A stretch of 64,000 nt of DNA. Source: Bryobacterales bacterium. GTDB taxonomy: Bacteria > Acidobacteriota > Terriglobia > Bryobacterales > Bryobacteraceae. The DNA is taken from NCBI GenBank assembly GCA_020846745.1, contig JADLDI010000152.1, positions 17,646-81,645 of the forward strand. Direction: 5' to 3'. How positions within the stretch are numbered: the first letter of the stretch is position 1; each line of letters starts with the position of its first letter. Of this stretch, positions 16,428 through 29,800 are shown one piece after another. Made by a program: the position numbers and the translations under genes. The notes under the pieces were generated by a model, which was given only the letters and a program-made list of their open reading frames with translations, was not told where the DNA came from and made no database searches.

Positions 16428-17258
16428 ATGACTGGTGCCGAGTTTAAGAAACAGCTGCGCGCTGGCGAGCCCAAATTCGGGTTGTTCATCAACTCGCACA
16501 GCCCGACGGTGGCCGAGCAGTTGGCGCACAGCGGCTACGACTGGCTGCTGGTGGATACGCAGCACGGTCCGATGGGATATGAGCAGTTGTCCGCGATGAT
16601 CTGCGGCATCGGCAGCGGCGGCGCCAAATCGATGGTGCGAGTCGGGGGGTATTCTGACCGGCCGGGCATCCAGCAAGCGCTCGACCTCGGGTCCGACGGC
16701 GTCCTGGTCCCCTACATCAACAACGCCGACGAAGCCCGCCAGGCCGTCAGTTGCGCACGCTATCCCACGTCCGGCACCCGTTCCGTCTATTTCCCGCAGC
16801 GCAGCATGAACAAGTTGGGCCTGCTCGGTTATGCCGGCGGCGCGAACGACAACATCACGGTCGCCCTGCAGGTGGAAACCGCGGATTGCATCAGGAACAT
16901 CGACGAGATCGCCGCAGTGCCCGGTGTGGACATCCTGTTCCTCGGCCAGAACGATCTCTGCATGTCGATGGGTCTCTATGAGAAGTACGAGTTCCCACAC
17001 ATGTACACCTCGCCGGAACTGCTCGAAGCCACCAACAAACTGGTCGCCGCCGCCAACAAAAACAAGGTGATTCTTGGCCTGTTCCTGTTCGGCACCTCTC
17101 GCGTCGGGGAATTCCTGGACAAGGGCTTCACCTTCATCAGCATCGGCAACGACCTGCATCATGTGCTGACCGCCGCCACAGGCCACGTGAAGGATTTGGA
17201 AGCGATCGCGCCGACCAAGAACAAGACCTGGACCCGCCGCCCGACTTCGTTGATGTAA
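16428..17258 (+). CDS. HpcH/HpaI-family class II pyruvate aldolase (RhmA-like candidate)
   Basis: 276 residues, cytosolic. It keeps all catalytic residues of the family one position later than in E. coli HpcH: His46 in DTQHGP, Arg71 in MVRVGG, metal ligand Glu150 in LQVETAD and metal ligand Asp176 in LGQNDL. The family cleaves 2-keto-3-deoxy acids to pyruvate plus an aldehyde. Known members act on 2-keto-3-deoxy-L-rhamnonate, 4-hydroxy-2-ketoheptanedioate or 2-dehydro-3-deoxygalactarate, and the sequence alone does not decide which. AAGGAG lies 8-13 bases before the ATG. It has its own promoter candidate (16321) and a strong terminator (17273), so it is probably a single-gene transcript. The neighbouring exo-RG-lyase-like gene makes a rhamnonate pathway role plausible. 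Confidence 0.85.
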   Translation: MTGAEFKKQLRAGEPKFGLFINSHSPTVAEQLAHSGYDWLLVDTQHGPMGYEQLSAMICGIGSGGAKSMVRVGGYSDRPGIQQALDLGSDGVLVPYINNADEARQAVSCARYPTSGTRSVYFPQRSMNKLGLLGYAGGANDNITVALQVETADCIRNIDEIAAVPGVDILFLGQNDLCMSMGLYEKYEFPHMYTSPELLEATNKLVAAANKNKVILGLFLFGTSRVGEFLDKGFTFISIGNDLHHVLTAATGHVKDLEAIAPTKNKTWTRRPTSLM

Positions 17259-17272
17259 GTTCGTCACCGGCC

Positions 17273-17306
17273 AAACGCTACCGCCGTGTGCGCGGTGGTA
17301 GCGTTT
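17273..17306 (+). terminator. Strong hairpin terminator after the aldolase gene
   Basis: A 14-bp stem (AAACGCTACCGCCG paired with CGGTGGTAGCGTTT, one G-T pair) closes over a 6-base TGTGCG loop, 14 bp after the stop codon. The following sequence is only moderately T-rich (CAATAATTCTGT). Confidence 0.8.
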
Positions 17307-17441
17307 CAATAATTCTGTAACGCTTGGAGCCTTCCAAAAACCGCATAATACCTCAACAGTTATTCGCATCTGCTGGGCTTGTTTTCGGCCTAGCCTTGTC
17401 TCTCGCAAAGGGTTACACTGATCTAATCGGAGGTCATAAAG

Positions 17442-18530
17442 GTGCGAATATCAAATACTTCTATTCTCTTTGCTGCGGTTACGATCTTCACGTTCACCCT
17501 CCAGGCAGACGTCGTGACACTCAAAAACGGCGATCGCATCACGGGCAAGGTGGTCAAAAAAGACGGCGACAAGCTTACATTCAAAGGCGACCTGACCGGT
17601 GACATTACGATCGGTTGGGCGGCTGTTCAAAGTGTCAGCACGGAACAACCGGTGACGGTGGTGCTGCCTGACGGAAAGACCGTACTGGGGCAGATCGCGA
17701 CAGAGCAGGAGAAACTCGAGGTGAAGGCGGGAACTGCCACGCAGTCGGCGCCGATTGCCGATGTGAAGGCGGTCCGCAATGCGGACGAGCAACGGGCGTT
17801 TGAGCGGCTGTTGAATCCCGGATGGGGAGACCTGTGGGCGGGATACGTCGACCTCGGATATTCGTTGACGCGGGGCAATGCACGGACAAATACGCTGGCT
17901 TCGGCGTTCAACGCGGTGCGGGCGACAAATAGCGATAAGACGGTCTTGTACTTCAACCAGGTGTATGCGCGCGCCACGATCAACAGGGTAGCGGCAGCCA
18001 CGGCGCAGGCGATTCGCGGTGGATGGGCGTACAACCGGAACGTGTCGAAGCACGCTTTCCTGAACGTATTCAACGATTATGAATATGACCGGTTCCAGAA
18101 CCTCGATCTGCGATTCGTGCTCGGCGGCGGTGCGGGTTATACGGCGATCAAGAATGAACGCTCGCGCCTCGACCTGTTAGGCGGTGCGGCGTACAACCGT
18201 GAAAAGTTCGGTCCGCAGGACCCGCCACAAACCGGAGTTCCCGCGATCGCTGAACTGGTACGGAACTCGGCGGAAGCGTATTGGGGTGACGACTTCACCT
18301 TCAAGCTGAACGGGACGACGAATTTCCGCCAGTCGTACCGGATGTTTAACAACCTCACCAATACGGGCGAGTACCGTATCAACTTCGACCTCGGCCTGGC
18401 CACCCAACTGCGGAAGTGGCTGAGTTTGCAGGTGACTGCAAGCGACCGGTTCCTCTCGAACCCTCTTGTCGGCCGGCAGCGGAACGACATCCTGCTGACA
18501 ACGGGAATCCGGGTGAACTTCGCCCGGTGA
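17442..18530 (+). CDS. DUF481 outer-membrane beta-barrel protein (YdiY-like)
   Basis: 362 residues starting with GTG at 17442, preceded by CGGAGG. A signal peptide (about 1-22) is followed by a small beta domain rich in short hairpins (VVTLKNGDRITGKVVKKDGD, residues 24-43, and a second similar pass), then from about 130 a DUF481 barrel (GYVDLGYSLTRGNARTNTL) ending in the aromatic/hydrophobic pattern expected of outer-membrane proteins. E. coli YdiY is described as salt-induced; the function is otherwise unknown. The 135-bp gap upstream, after the aldolase terminator, presumably carries its promoter, but I could not pick one with confidence. Confidence 0.85.
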   Translation: MRISNTSILFAAVTIFTFTLQADVVTLKNGDRITGKVVKKDGDKLTFKGDLTGDITIGWAAVQSVSTEQPVTVVLPDGKTVLGQIATEQEKLEVKAGTATQSAPIADVKAVRNADEQRAFERLLNPGWGDLWAGYVDLGYSLTRGNARTNTLASAFNAVRATNSDKTVLYFNQVYARATINRVAAATAQAIRGGWAYNRNVSKHAFLNVFNDYEYDRFQNLDLRFVLGGGAGYTAIKNERSRLDLLGGAAYNREKFGPQDPPQTGVPAIAELVRNSAEAYWGDDFTFKLNGTTNFRQSYRMFNNLTNTGEYRINFDLGLATQLRKWLSLQVTASDRFLSNPLVGRQRNDILLTTGIRVNFAR

Positions 18531-18575
18531 GTTCGTCGGCATTTTCGTCCATAATTGAGAGCGGGAGGTCCGTGA

Positions 18576-19849
18576 ATGACCACGCCGGCTGACGCTCTTA
18601 TTGAGCACGAGTTGAATCCTTGGCTGTCCGCCGAGGCCCGTTTCAATGAAGCTGCTGAGCGCCTTGAAATGGACGAAGGGCTGCAGAAAGTGCTGCGTAC
18701 GCCTTCGCGAGAGATCACCGTTTATATTCCGGTGGTTCTCGATGACGGACGGATTGAAGTTTTCACCGGATATCGGGTGCAGCATTCGATCGCCCGGGGC
18801 CCAGCCAAGGGTGGAATTCGATTTGCCCCGGATGTGACGCTCGATGAGGTTCGGGCGCTCGCCAGTTGGATGACCTGGAAGTGTGCGGTTGCCAACATCC
18901 CGTTTGGCGGCGGTAAGGGCGGCGTCATCTGCGATCCGCATGTGCTGTCGATGACGGAACTGGAACGGTTGACGCGCCGCTACACCGCCGACATTATTGA
19001 GTTCCTGGGTCCGGAGAAAGATGTTCCGGCGCCGGACATGAATACGAACGAGCAGGTGATGGCATGGATGATGGATACCTACTCTATGCATATGCGGCAC
19101 ACGATGACTGCCGTCGTCACCGGCAAGCCGCTGGATTTGGGCGGTTCGCGCGGCCGGCCGGAGGCGACGGGGCGCGGGTGCCTGTTCGTGACGCTCGAAG
19201 CGTTGAAGCGGATGGGCTTGAAGCCGGAAGACACTTCGGTGGTCGTACAGGGCTTTGGAAACGTCGGTGGAATGGCGGCCAAGTTGATGGCGCGCCGCGA
19301 GTTTAAGATCATCTCGATTATCGAGTGGGATGGCGCGGTTTACAACGCCAAGGGTATCGATGTTGAAGCGCTGATGGCGCATCGCAAGCAGACCGGATCG
19401 ATCGTCGACTTTCCGGGCGCCGAGAACATCGACCGCGAACAGGCCCTGTATTTAAAGTGCGATGTGCTGTTGCCGGCGGCAAAAGAGAACGTGATTACCT
19501 CGAAGACCGCGCCGCATTTAAATTGCAAGATCCTGTGCGAAGGCGCCAACGGGCCGACCACGCCGATTGCGGACAAGGTGCTGGCCGACAAGGGGATCTT
19601 CGTGATTCCGGACATTCTGGCCAACGCGGGTGGAGTCACTGTATCTTATTTCGAGTGGGTGCAAGATCGCCAGGGCTACTTCTGGAATGAAGACCTGGTG
19701 AACACACGCCTCGAAGAGATCATGGTGAACAGCTTCCAAGACGTCGTCAAATACAGCGACACACATCGTGTCCACAACCGCATCGCCGCCTATATGCTCG
19801 CGCTCGACCGCGTAGCGTTCGCGATTAAGCTGCGCGGCCTGTACGCCTG

Positions 19850-19850
<1 letters not shown>
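18576..19850 (+). CDS. gdhA: Glutamate dehydrogenase (Glu/Leu/Phe/Val dehydrogenase family)
   Basis: 424 residues, the usual size of hexameric bacterial GDH. Conserved landmarks are GYRVQHSIARGPAKGGIRF, the catalytic-Lys region WKCAVANIPFGGGKGG, the Rossmann motif QGFGNVGG near 223-230, and CEGANGPT. The enzyme interconverts glutamate and 2-oxoglutarate plus ammonia. GGGAGG precedes the ATG at 18576. Its stop codon overlaps the start of mutS by one base (TGATG at 19848-19852), giving translational coupling with a DNA repair gene, an arrangement with no obvious metabolic logic. Confidence 0.93.
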
Positions 19851-22438
<2,588 letters not shown>

Positions 22439-22440
22439 AG

Positions 22441-23535
22441 ATGATCGTCGCCGGCATCATGAGCGGGACCTCGCTGGACGGGATCGACGTGGCGGTGGTG
22501 GATTGCCGCGCGTCGTCATATAAAATGCTGGGGTTCCATACGGAGCCGTATCCCAGGAACGTGCGGCAGGCGATCCTGGCAGTTTCAAACCGCGTGTGTC
22601 ATGTGGCGGAGGTCAGCCGGTTAAACTTCCTGCTGCCACAGTTGTATGCAAAGGCCTTCCAGCGGACGCCGGGTCATAGGGCGGCGGAACTGATTGGGTG
22701 CCACGGGCAGACGATCTATCACGAAGGGGGCGGCAAGCTGCCCAACACGCTACAAATCGGCGATGGGTCGGTGTTGGCCGAGTTGACCGGAGTGCCGGTC
22801 GTCAGTAACTTTCGGCCACGGGACATCGCGGCCGGTGGGCAGGGCGCGCCACTGATTCCGTTCGTCGACTATCACCTGTTCCGGCACGCGCGGCGCGGGC
22901 GAGTGGCGCTAAATATAGGCGGCATCGCGAACATCACGGTCATCCCGCCGAAAGCCGAACCGGATAAAGTGATCGCGTTCGATACGGGTCCGGGGAATAT
23001 GGTCGTCGACCAGTTGGTGGCGCACGCGACCGGCGGTCGGGAAACCTTCGACCGGGACGGCAGGCGCGCGGCCAAAGGAACTCCGGACGCCGGGCTGCTA
23101 TGGTCGCTGTTGAGACATCCTTATTACCGGAGACGGCCGCCAAAGTCGGCCGGGCGGGAGCAATACGGGCAGGAATTCGTGAATCGGTTGCTCGCGACAG
23201 GGATAAGTACCGATGATCTGATCGCGACGGCTACGGCGTTCACGGCGTTGACCATCGCCGATCAAGTTCGGCGGTTTGCGGAATCTCTGACTCGGGCGGA
23301 CGACTTGATCGTGTCCGGCGGCGGAGCGCGCAATCCCCAAATTCTGGGACACTTGGCGGCGTATCTGCCACACAGCCGGGTGACGGTATCGAGCGAGTTC
23401 GGGCTCGATCCCGACGCGAAAGAGGCGGTCGGGTTTGCGATTCTGGCTTATCAGACCTGGCGGCGAAATCCATCGAACCTCCCCTCGGCAACGGGCGCCC
23501 GGCACGCGGTGGTTCTCGGAAACTTATCATTATGA
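22441..23535 (+). CDS. anmK: Anhydro-N-acetylmuramic acid kinase
   Basis: 364 residues of typical AnmK size. The phosphate-binding start is MSGTSLDGIDVAVVD (7-21), followed by IGCHGQTIYHE, NIGGIANIT, FDTGPGNMVVD and VSGGGARNP, all in order. The enzyme phosphorylates and opens 1,6-anhydro-MurNAc from recycled peptidoglycan to give MurNAc-6-phosphate. It starts 2 bp after mutS and is the last gene of the gdhA-mutS-anmK unit. It converges on the lipoprotein gene across 180 bp in which I see no clear hairpin or other named element. Confidence 0.95.
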   Translation: MIVAGIMSGTSLDGIDVAVVDCRASSYKMLGFHTEPYPRNVRQAILAVSNRVCHVAEVSRLNFLLPQLYAKAFQRTPGHRAAELIGCHGQTIYHEGGGKLPNTLQIGDGSVLAELTGVPVVSNFRPRDIAAGGQGAPLIPFVDYHLFRHARRGRVALNIGGIANITVIPPKAEPDKVIAFDTGPGNMVVDQLVAHATGGRETFDRDGRRAAKGTPDAGLLWSLLRHPYYRRRPPKSAGREQYGQEFVNRLLATGISTDDLIATATAFTALTIADQVRRFAESLTRADDLIVSGGGARNPQILGHLAAYLPHSRVTVSSEFGLDPDAKEAVGFAILAYQTWRRNPSNLPSATGARHAVVLGNLSL

Positions 23536-23715
23536 GACTATCGCAAACAAGCACGACCCACGTATCGAACCGCCCGAAGCGCAATCACCCTCTCCGTCGC
23601 ACCTATCCACTAACCCGCCCTCTATCGGCGCCGCGCCTCAGCCCGCTAATCCAAGTCACACCCTCTTCAATCCGGTCCCAACCCTCGGCAGGCCTCGCTT
23701 CCCGCAACCAGCAAC

Positions 23716-26700
23716 TCAGTCGGTCTTCTTCGCCGCTCCTCCCTTCTCCTTCAACGCCGCCAAGTGCTCCAGGAACTGCGGCACCACACGCGTGTATTGC
23801 GTGAACCCCTTGCCCCAAGCGGCGCCGTCGCGCTTCCCTGCCTCCGTCATCGTCTCCAGAGCTCCATCGGTCCCGATCAGCAGCACCTCGCGAAGCTTCG
23901 GATCCTGTGTCCGGCGATGGGCGAAAACGATTCCGTCGAATAGCAGAAAGTTCGACCACGACCCGGATGTCGACTTCGGACACGACGTGTAGCGGAACCC
24001 CTTCACGCCCTCGATCCACATGTCGTTCACCAAAAAGTGCGCACCCTTCACAATCGAATCCGCTACGCGTTCGTCCCCGGTCGTTTCGTAGTAATGGCGC
24101 AATCCCGTGAGCAGCACCCCTACCATAAAGCCTGCGTTGCCCTGATGGCGCGGCGTACAGAAGCAGTGGCCTGGCACCATCTGCCGCTTCCAGCCGCCGT
24201 CCGGCGTTTGCCGCTCCAGCACCCGTTCCACGATCATCTTCGCCGCGTTCAGGTAATACGGATCGTTGGTGGCGTTGTAGGCGGCCAAGGTCAAAATCAG
24301 ATGCCAACCCGGTTGGCGGCAGTTATTGAAATCGTAGTTCTTAGTGAAATGGCTATCGTAACGGTCCGCGGTACTGAGCGCCGTTTCGTACGATCGCCGG
24401 TCGCCGGTCAGGAAGTAGTAATCGAAGTGCCCTTCGATGAACGTATGGTCCGCGGCGAAATGACTCTTCGGGCTGCCCTCTCGAAAGCCTTTCGGACCCG
24501 CGCCGGCAGTCGGCCGGGTCTTGTAATAATCGCCCGCGTGCCCGATCGCGTGAGCATAGACGGCGCCCACCTGCATCGGATCGGCGTGATAATGAATCGC
24601 GTCAATATCGCGGTTGTGCCACTCCATCTCCTCGGCCGCGCGGAAGTACCGCCAGTCTGCCGTCCTCGCGAACTGCAGCAGAAATGCATGCTGCGTGTCG
24701 TATTCGCTATTCCCCCAATTGATGACGCGCTCGCCCCACCAGTCGCCGAAATTCAGCATGCCGTACTCGCGGCTGCGTTCCCGGTCGCGCAAATAGCCCG
24801 CAAACGTCGTGACAAACAGATCGTCGTACTGCCGCAGCACACGCGATGCGCGCGGAACCGACAATTCACCCAATGCCTTACTCTGTTCGTACCAATCCGG
24901 CGAAGCCGCCGCCATCCTCACCTGCTGCTCCTTTGCGATCGCCGCCGGCGCTTTAGTGTTACCGAACTCCAGCCACAAGTCGTGCGTCTTCGTCATTCCT
25001 TGCCGCAGCTTGTAAGCGCCGCCATGAAGATAGTAGTAGATCCGGTGCTCGTCGATCGTGCCGTTGGCGCTGTCGTACTCACCCGGCCGCAACGCCGGCA
25101 TGATCGCCAGCTCGAACCCCTCCGGACTCACCTTCAGGTCCTTCGGATACGTCTGCCAGAAATCGCGAACCGCCAGCGTAACCGATCGCGCGCCATCGCT
25201 CCATTCCGCAACGCCCGCGGCCCGCTTGCCTTCGACGCCTTTGGGCTGCAGCGTGAACCGGTCGTCTGTGTGTTGTTGTAACGTCGCCGCCGCCGTGTCG
25301 CCGCCAAACGATCCCCGCGTCCCCGCCAGCGACCATTGCTTTGCCGCCCCCGCGATCGGCACCTTAAGAACCAGGCTTTTGATATCGATGAAATCGGTCG
25401 CCGTATGATCGTTCTCGAACGTATGTTGGATCCGGACATACGGTTGCCCCGCCCACGCATGCACGCGAACAACGTAGCGGAACAGCTTCTTGCCATCCGC
25501 GGCTTGGTGCCGCCCGCTCACCAGTATGGTGGCGCGAACCGGTCCACTCTCCTCCACCTTCACCTGGTCGGGCGCGGCCAGGCTTGAGTACACCGTCCCG
25601 TCCGGACCCGTCAGCGAAAACTCGGCCGGCTTGTCCACCACCTTCTCGCCATTGCGCCACACCGAATCGAACAGTCCGAACCGCCGCTTGTTGACTGCGA
25701 ACTTCAACATTCCGGTATCGACTGTCACCGCGTCGTCAGCTTCCGTCACCTTGATCGGCGACTCCGTTCTCGCCCGATTCACTTCGGTCCCATACTCCAC
25801 GGTCGCGTTCGACTGCTTGGCAGGCATATCGAGCAGCACCCATTTCACGCTCCCGTCGGGCCAGTGCTGCAGCACGCGGGTCTGCAGCGGCGCTTCGGCC
25901 GCGCCGCCGCTCACGACGCGCAAATGATTGTCCGACCCCAGCACGCCCTTAGCAAATGGAATGCCAGTGGTCACCGGAAGTTCACCCGGCTCCACCTTTA
26001 GCGCCAGCCGCTCCTTCCGCGCCGTGCCCGCAACAGTGGGCCGCTGCTCGGTGCGGAAGGTTTGCCATTCGCTGGTTATCGTCCGATCGTCGCGCGTTTT
26101 AGCCACCACGCGATATTTGTAAGTTCGTCCGGCGGCAAGCTTGTCCAGCCGCACACGGTGGTTGTTCAGTTTCAATTCCTCGCGCCCTTTTACCGCTGCG
26201 TCATCGGTTTCCACCTCGCCGGCCGCGGGCCAACTCGTCAGCCAAGTGATGCTTGCTGAATCCTCGGTCGCGCGAGCGCCAACCTCGGTGATCTCATACG
26301 CCGGCTCCTTCGCCTGCGGCTTCTGCTTCAACAGCAGCAGATCCTCGGTCTTGTACTGTCCCGTCTTGGTGAGAGCCTTCAGCTCGATCGTCTCTCCGCC
26401 CGTAAACGTCTGTGCCTCGGAAAGGTAATATAGCTTCTGGCGATTGTCGTCCATGTCCGCAACCGCCGTGCCCACCTGTTTCCCGTTGATCGAAATCGCG
26501 ATCCGCTCGTCTCCTGCGCTGTCGTAAAAGATGAAAGCCGGATAGTAAGTTCCCGCGCTCGGGACCGTTACGCTAATCCGCGCGTTCTCCTCCTTCCGCT
26601 TGGCCGCCCACGCGCGATACTCTGACACGTCCTCGACAAAGCCTTCAAACTTGCATTTCAGAATCGGCAGCGCGACGTTCTGCTTATCGGCAGCCGCCGC

Positions 26701-26814
26701 GCTAATAGTATCCAGCCCCCATGTGACTTCCACATTCTGGTTGTTGCCGCGACGGTTACTGCAGGCTCCGGCGAACAGGCACACCAACGCTATTAGAGTG
26801 CAACCTCGGCGCAT
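23716..26814 (-). CDS. Large lipoprotein of the PcRGLX/YetA (exo-rhamnogalacturonan lyase) family
   Basis: 1032 residues from the ATG at 26814, which has AAGGAGAA 8-15 bases upstream and begins a lipoprotein signal (MRRGCTLIALVCLFAGAC, Cys18). The reading frame stays open further upstream, but that part lies inside the receptor gene. Residues about 60-165 form a beta-rich module, about 170-260 an FN3-like module (LAAGRTYKYRVVAK), and from about 285 the PcRGLX/YetA N-terminal domain (VLQHWPDGSVKWVLLDMPA). The helical toroid domain follows, with EYGMLNFGDWW and HAIGHAGDYY. It is a longer paralogue of the protein at 14113. The TonB receptor stop is 14 bp upstream, so receptor and surface lipoprotein are co-transcribed. 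Confidence 0.75.
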   Translation of the reverse strand: MRRGCTLIALVCLFAGACSNRRGNNQNVEVTWGLDTISAAAADKQNVALPILKCKFEGFVEDVSEYRAWAAKRKEENARISVTVPSAGTYYPAFIFYDSAGDERIAISINGKQVGTAVADMDDNRQKLYYLSEAQTFTGGETIELKALTKTGQYKTEDLLLLKQKPQAKEPAYEITEVGARATEDSASITWLTSWPAAGEVETDDAAVKGREELKLNNHRVRLDKLAAGRTYKYRVVAKTRDDRTITSEWQTFRTEQRPTVAGTARKERLALKVEPGELPVTTGIPFAKGVLGSDNHLRVVSGGAAEAPLQTRVLQHWPDGSVKWVLLDMPAKQSNATVEYGTEVNRARTESPIKVTEADDAVTVDTGMLKFAVNKRRFGLFDSVWRNGEKVVDKPAEFSLTGPDGTVYSSLAAPDQVKVEESGPVRATILVSGRHQAADGKKLFRYVVRVHAWAGQPYVRIQHTFENDHTATDFIDIKSLVLKVPIAGAAKQWSLAGTRGSFGGDTAAATLQQHTDDRFTLQPKGVEGKRAAGVAEWSDGARSVTLAVRDFWQTYPKDLKVSPEGFELAIMPALRPGEYDSANGTIDEHRIYYYLHGGAYKLRQGMTKTHDLWLEFGNTKAPAAIAKEQQVRMAAASPDWYEQSKALGELSVPRASRVLRQYDDLFVTTFAGYLRDRERSREYGMLNFGDWWGERVINWGNSEYDTQHAFLLQFARTADWRYFRAAEEMEWHNRDIDAIHYHADPMQVGAVYAHAIGHAGDYYKTRPTAGAGPKGFREGSPKSHFAADHTFIEGHFDYYFLTGDRRSYETALSTADRYDSHFTKNYDFNNCRQPGWHLILTLAAYNATNDPYYLNAAKMIVERVLERQTPDGGWKRQMVPGHCFCTPRHQGNAGFMVGVLLTGLRHYYETTGDERVADSIVKGAHFLVNDMWIEGVKGFRYTSCPKSTSGSWSNFLLFDGIVFAHRRTQDPKLREVLLIGTDGALETMTEAGKRDGAAWGKGFTQYTRVVPQFLEHLAALKEKGGAAKKTD

Positions 26815-26828
26815 TTCGTGATTCTCCT

Positions 26829-29800
26829 TTACCATTCCAGACGAACACCCATGCGGACCGTACGCGGGCCGCTCTGATCGTATGCCACCACCCCGCCTAC
26901 CCCGGTAATCACGCCCAGCAACTCCGGAGACGAGATGTTCAACCCCGGCTCGGAATAGTTCGGGTGATTCAGCACGTTGGTGGAAGTGATTTCGCCCCGC
27001 AACCGGAGCCGTTCGTAAATATTGAAATACTTCGATAATCCGCCATTCAGTACCTGCAGGCCCGGTCCTTTGATTACGCCCTTCGCGGACGTACCATACG
27101 AACCCGCCTTCGGCGGCGCGAACGCCGTCGTGTCGAACCAGTGATTGACGGTCGCCTGGCCGCTCGGAAGATTCGGATCGCGCAGCAGGTCCGGACGAAT
27201 CGTGACGTTCGCCGGAGTGCGGCTGGTTGTGTACGCGGTACCGGTCGGATCGGGCCCTGTCCAAAGCGGCGTGATGAAGCGTCCCGAGTAGTAGCTCAGC
27301 ACGCTCGAGATCTCCCAGCCGCCGAACATCGCCTGCGTCAGGCGGTTACTGCCGGTCATCCACTTGCGGCCCTTGCCCACCGGAATCTGATAGATGAAAG
27401 CGCCCGTCACTCGGTGCGTCGGCACGTCCAGCCACACGCCGCGCTCGCGCCGGCGGTCATACGCGTTCTCAGGATTCTGGCCGCGCTCCAGATCCCCAAT
27501 GTCGCGCGCCAACTGGTACGAAAATTGATATAGCAACCCGCGCACCATCTGTCGCTTCACGTCTAACGTAAGCGAATGATACTGATGTCCCGCGCCATTG
27601 GTCAGGTAGTTGAAGTTTGGATATTGCGGGAACATCCGCGGTTTATCCACGAATAGCCGGTTGTCAGGCAGCGGCTGATTGATGTTGAACGCCCACTCCC
27701 CTTGCCGCGTATTGGTACCCACGTACGAGAGCCGGAACCCCGTGTCCCAACGCTGATGCTCAATCGTCACGTTGTACTGCATGCTGTACGGAATCCGCAG
27801 ATCCGGCTTGATCGCAGTCGGCAAACCGACTGTCGTCACGCCGCCTGCCACCGTCGGAAACACTCGCGGCAGGACCACGGTCGGGTTGTCCTGCGGATTC
27901 GTGTAGGCCGGCTCATTAATCAGGAACGGTACACCGCCGGCGCCCGTCGTCCGCGGCACCACGTCATAGTAAATCCCGAACGCCGTCCGGAACACCGTGT
28001 TATTGCCAAACGGCCGCCACGCAATCCCGATGCGCGGCGCAAAGTTGTTCTTGTCCGTCTTAATCAATGTCTTCCCCGGCAACCCGGCCTGCTTCGCTTC
28101 AATCACATCCACGTAGCCGCGCGGCATCAGCGGGCTCACCCGGGTAAGCGCGCCATCGGGAACCACAATCTTCCCCGTACCGATCTCGAACATCGACAGC
28201 ATGCCATGATCCTCTCTCCACGACGGTTTGTATTCGTACCGCAGTCCGATGTTGAGCGTCAGCCGTTTGGTGACCTTGAAATCGTCCGTGATGAACAGTT
28301 CCTCGCCCCACCGCGTCAGCCCGTACTCGAGCGGCGGAAACGCGCGCGAAACCGTGGTCGGAATGCCGAGAAGAAAATCGGCGTAGGGCTGGCCCGTGAA
28401 CCGGTTCGAGAACGTCATGTTGCCGAACAGCGACGCATTCGCCTGGCCATCCCCAAATCCGATGCGCCCGATTGTGGCGCCCATCTTCACACTGTGTCGG
28501 CCGCGCAGCCAGTTCAATTGATCATGGAACTGATAAACGCGGTTGCGGAATCCCGGATGCCGCCACTCCTGGCTCACCGTAATCGGACTAATGCTGCTCC
28601 CACTGAAACTGACTTTAGGAATTCCAGGAATATCCGGCAAATTATCGATTAACCCGATCAACCCGAACTGCGTCACCAGTTGCTTACCGTTGGTCGTCGG
28701 CTCGCGCGGATTGTCATTGAACGATAAGCCGCCGCGAAGCTCATGCAGCAAATTGGGCCGGATCGTCTGCGTCCACGACGCGTTCAATCCCCGCGTGTCC
28801 CGCTGCTGCCAGCGCTGCCCGATCGTCGGCATGTTGCCTTCGAACGGCCGCACGTACTGCCGTTCCCATGTGTAGCGGCCAAACACCGACGACTTCTCCG
28901 TAAACCGGTGGTCGATACGCGTGGTCCACAATGTGTCCGTATCGAAATCCCGCCGCCCGAGTGTCTTGAAGTTCTGGCTCGCGAGTGAATCAGTGATCCC
29001 CTGATTCGGAAGCGGATAAAAACGGTCCTGAATTTTCTGCGAAACCGGATTGATGCGCGACGCGGGGATTATATTGCCCGCAAACGGCGTGTTCGCGGCG
29101 AACGGATCGTGGATCACCGTGCCTGGCAGCAGCCTTGAGAAATCGCCTTGCCGCCACGCCGGCAGCGGCACCGTGGGATTCATGAGGTCCAGCACCGCGC
29201 CGCCCTGTAGTGTCTCGTACGAGAAGAAAAAGAAGCTTCGATCCTTGCCCGTGTAGATCCGCGGCAGATAAATCGGGCCGCCGATCGAAGCGCCAGGCGT
29301 GTGTCTCACATACGAACTGCGCGATGGCGAGAACGGGTTCCGCGCATTCAGTCCCGCCGTCGAATAGTAGTCGAATCCGCTCCCATGGATCTGGTTCGTC
29401 CCCGACTTCGACACCAGCGTCACCTGCCCCAGCGCGCCGAACTCCGACGTGTTGTTCGCCAAATCCACGCGCATCTCCTGCACGCTTTCCACAAAGTCCG
29501 CCAGCGGGCCGATCAGGCTGCCGTCATACAGGTTGTTGAAGCTGATTCCATCCACCGTTTCGTTCTCTTGATTGCCGCGGCTCCCGGCAAACCGGATGTA
29601 CGCGTTACCGCCCGTCATCACCAGCATTCCCGGAATCTGCTGCAGGAAGCTGTACATCGACCGGTCGTTCAGCGGCAGCGATTTCAGCGTCTCGGCATTC
29701 CGCGTGTCGCCGATACGCGTCGTTTCCGTCTCAATCAGCGCCACTTCGCCGCTAACGTCTATCTTCGAAGAGACCGCTCCCAGTTCCATACGGATGTCGA

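Noticed and set aside
16116..17408. Minus-strand open frame across the aldolase gene
   Set aside because: Overlaps a gene with every HpcH catalytic residue conserved; no ribosome binding site or recognisable domain.
26815..27264. N-terminal extension of the lipoprotein gene by 150 codons
   Set aside because: Lies inside the TonB receptor gene in another frame; the ATG at 26814 has a ribosome binding site and a lipoprotein signal.
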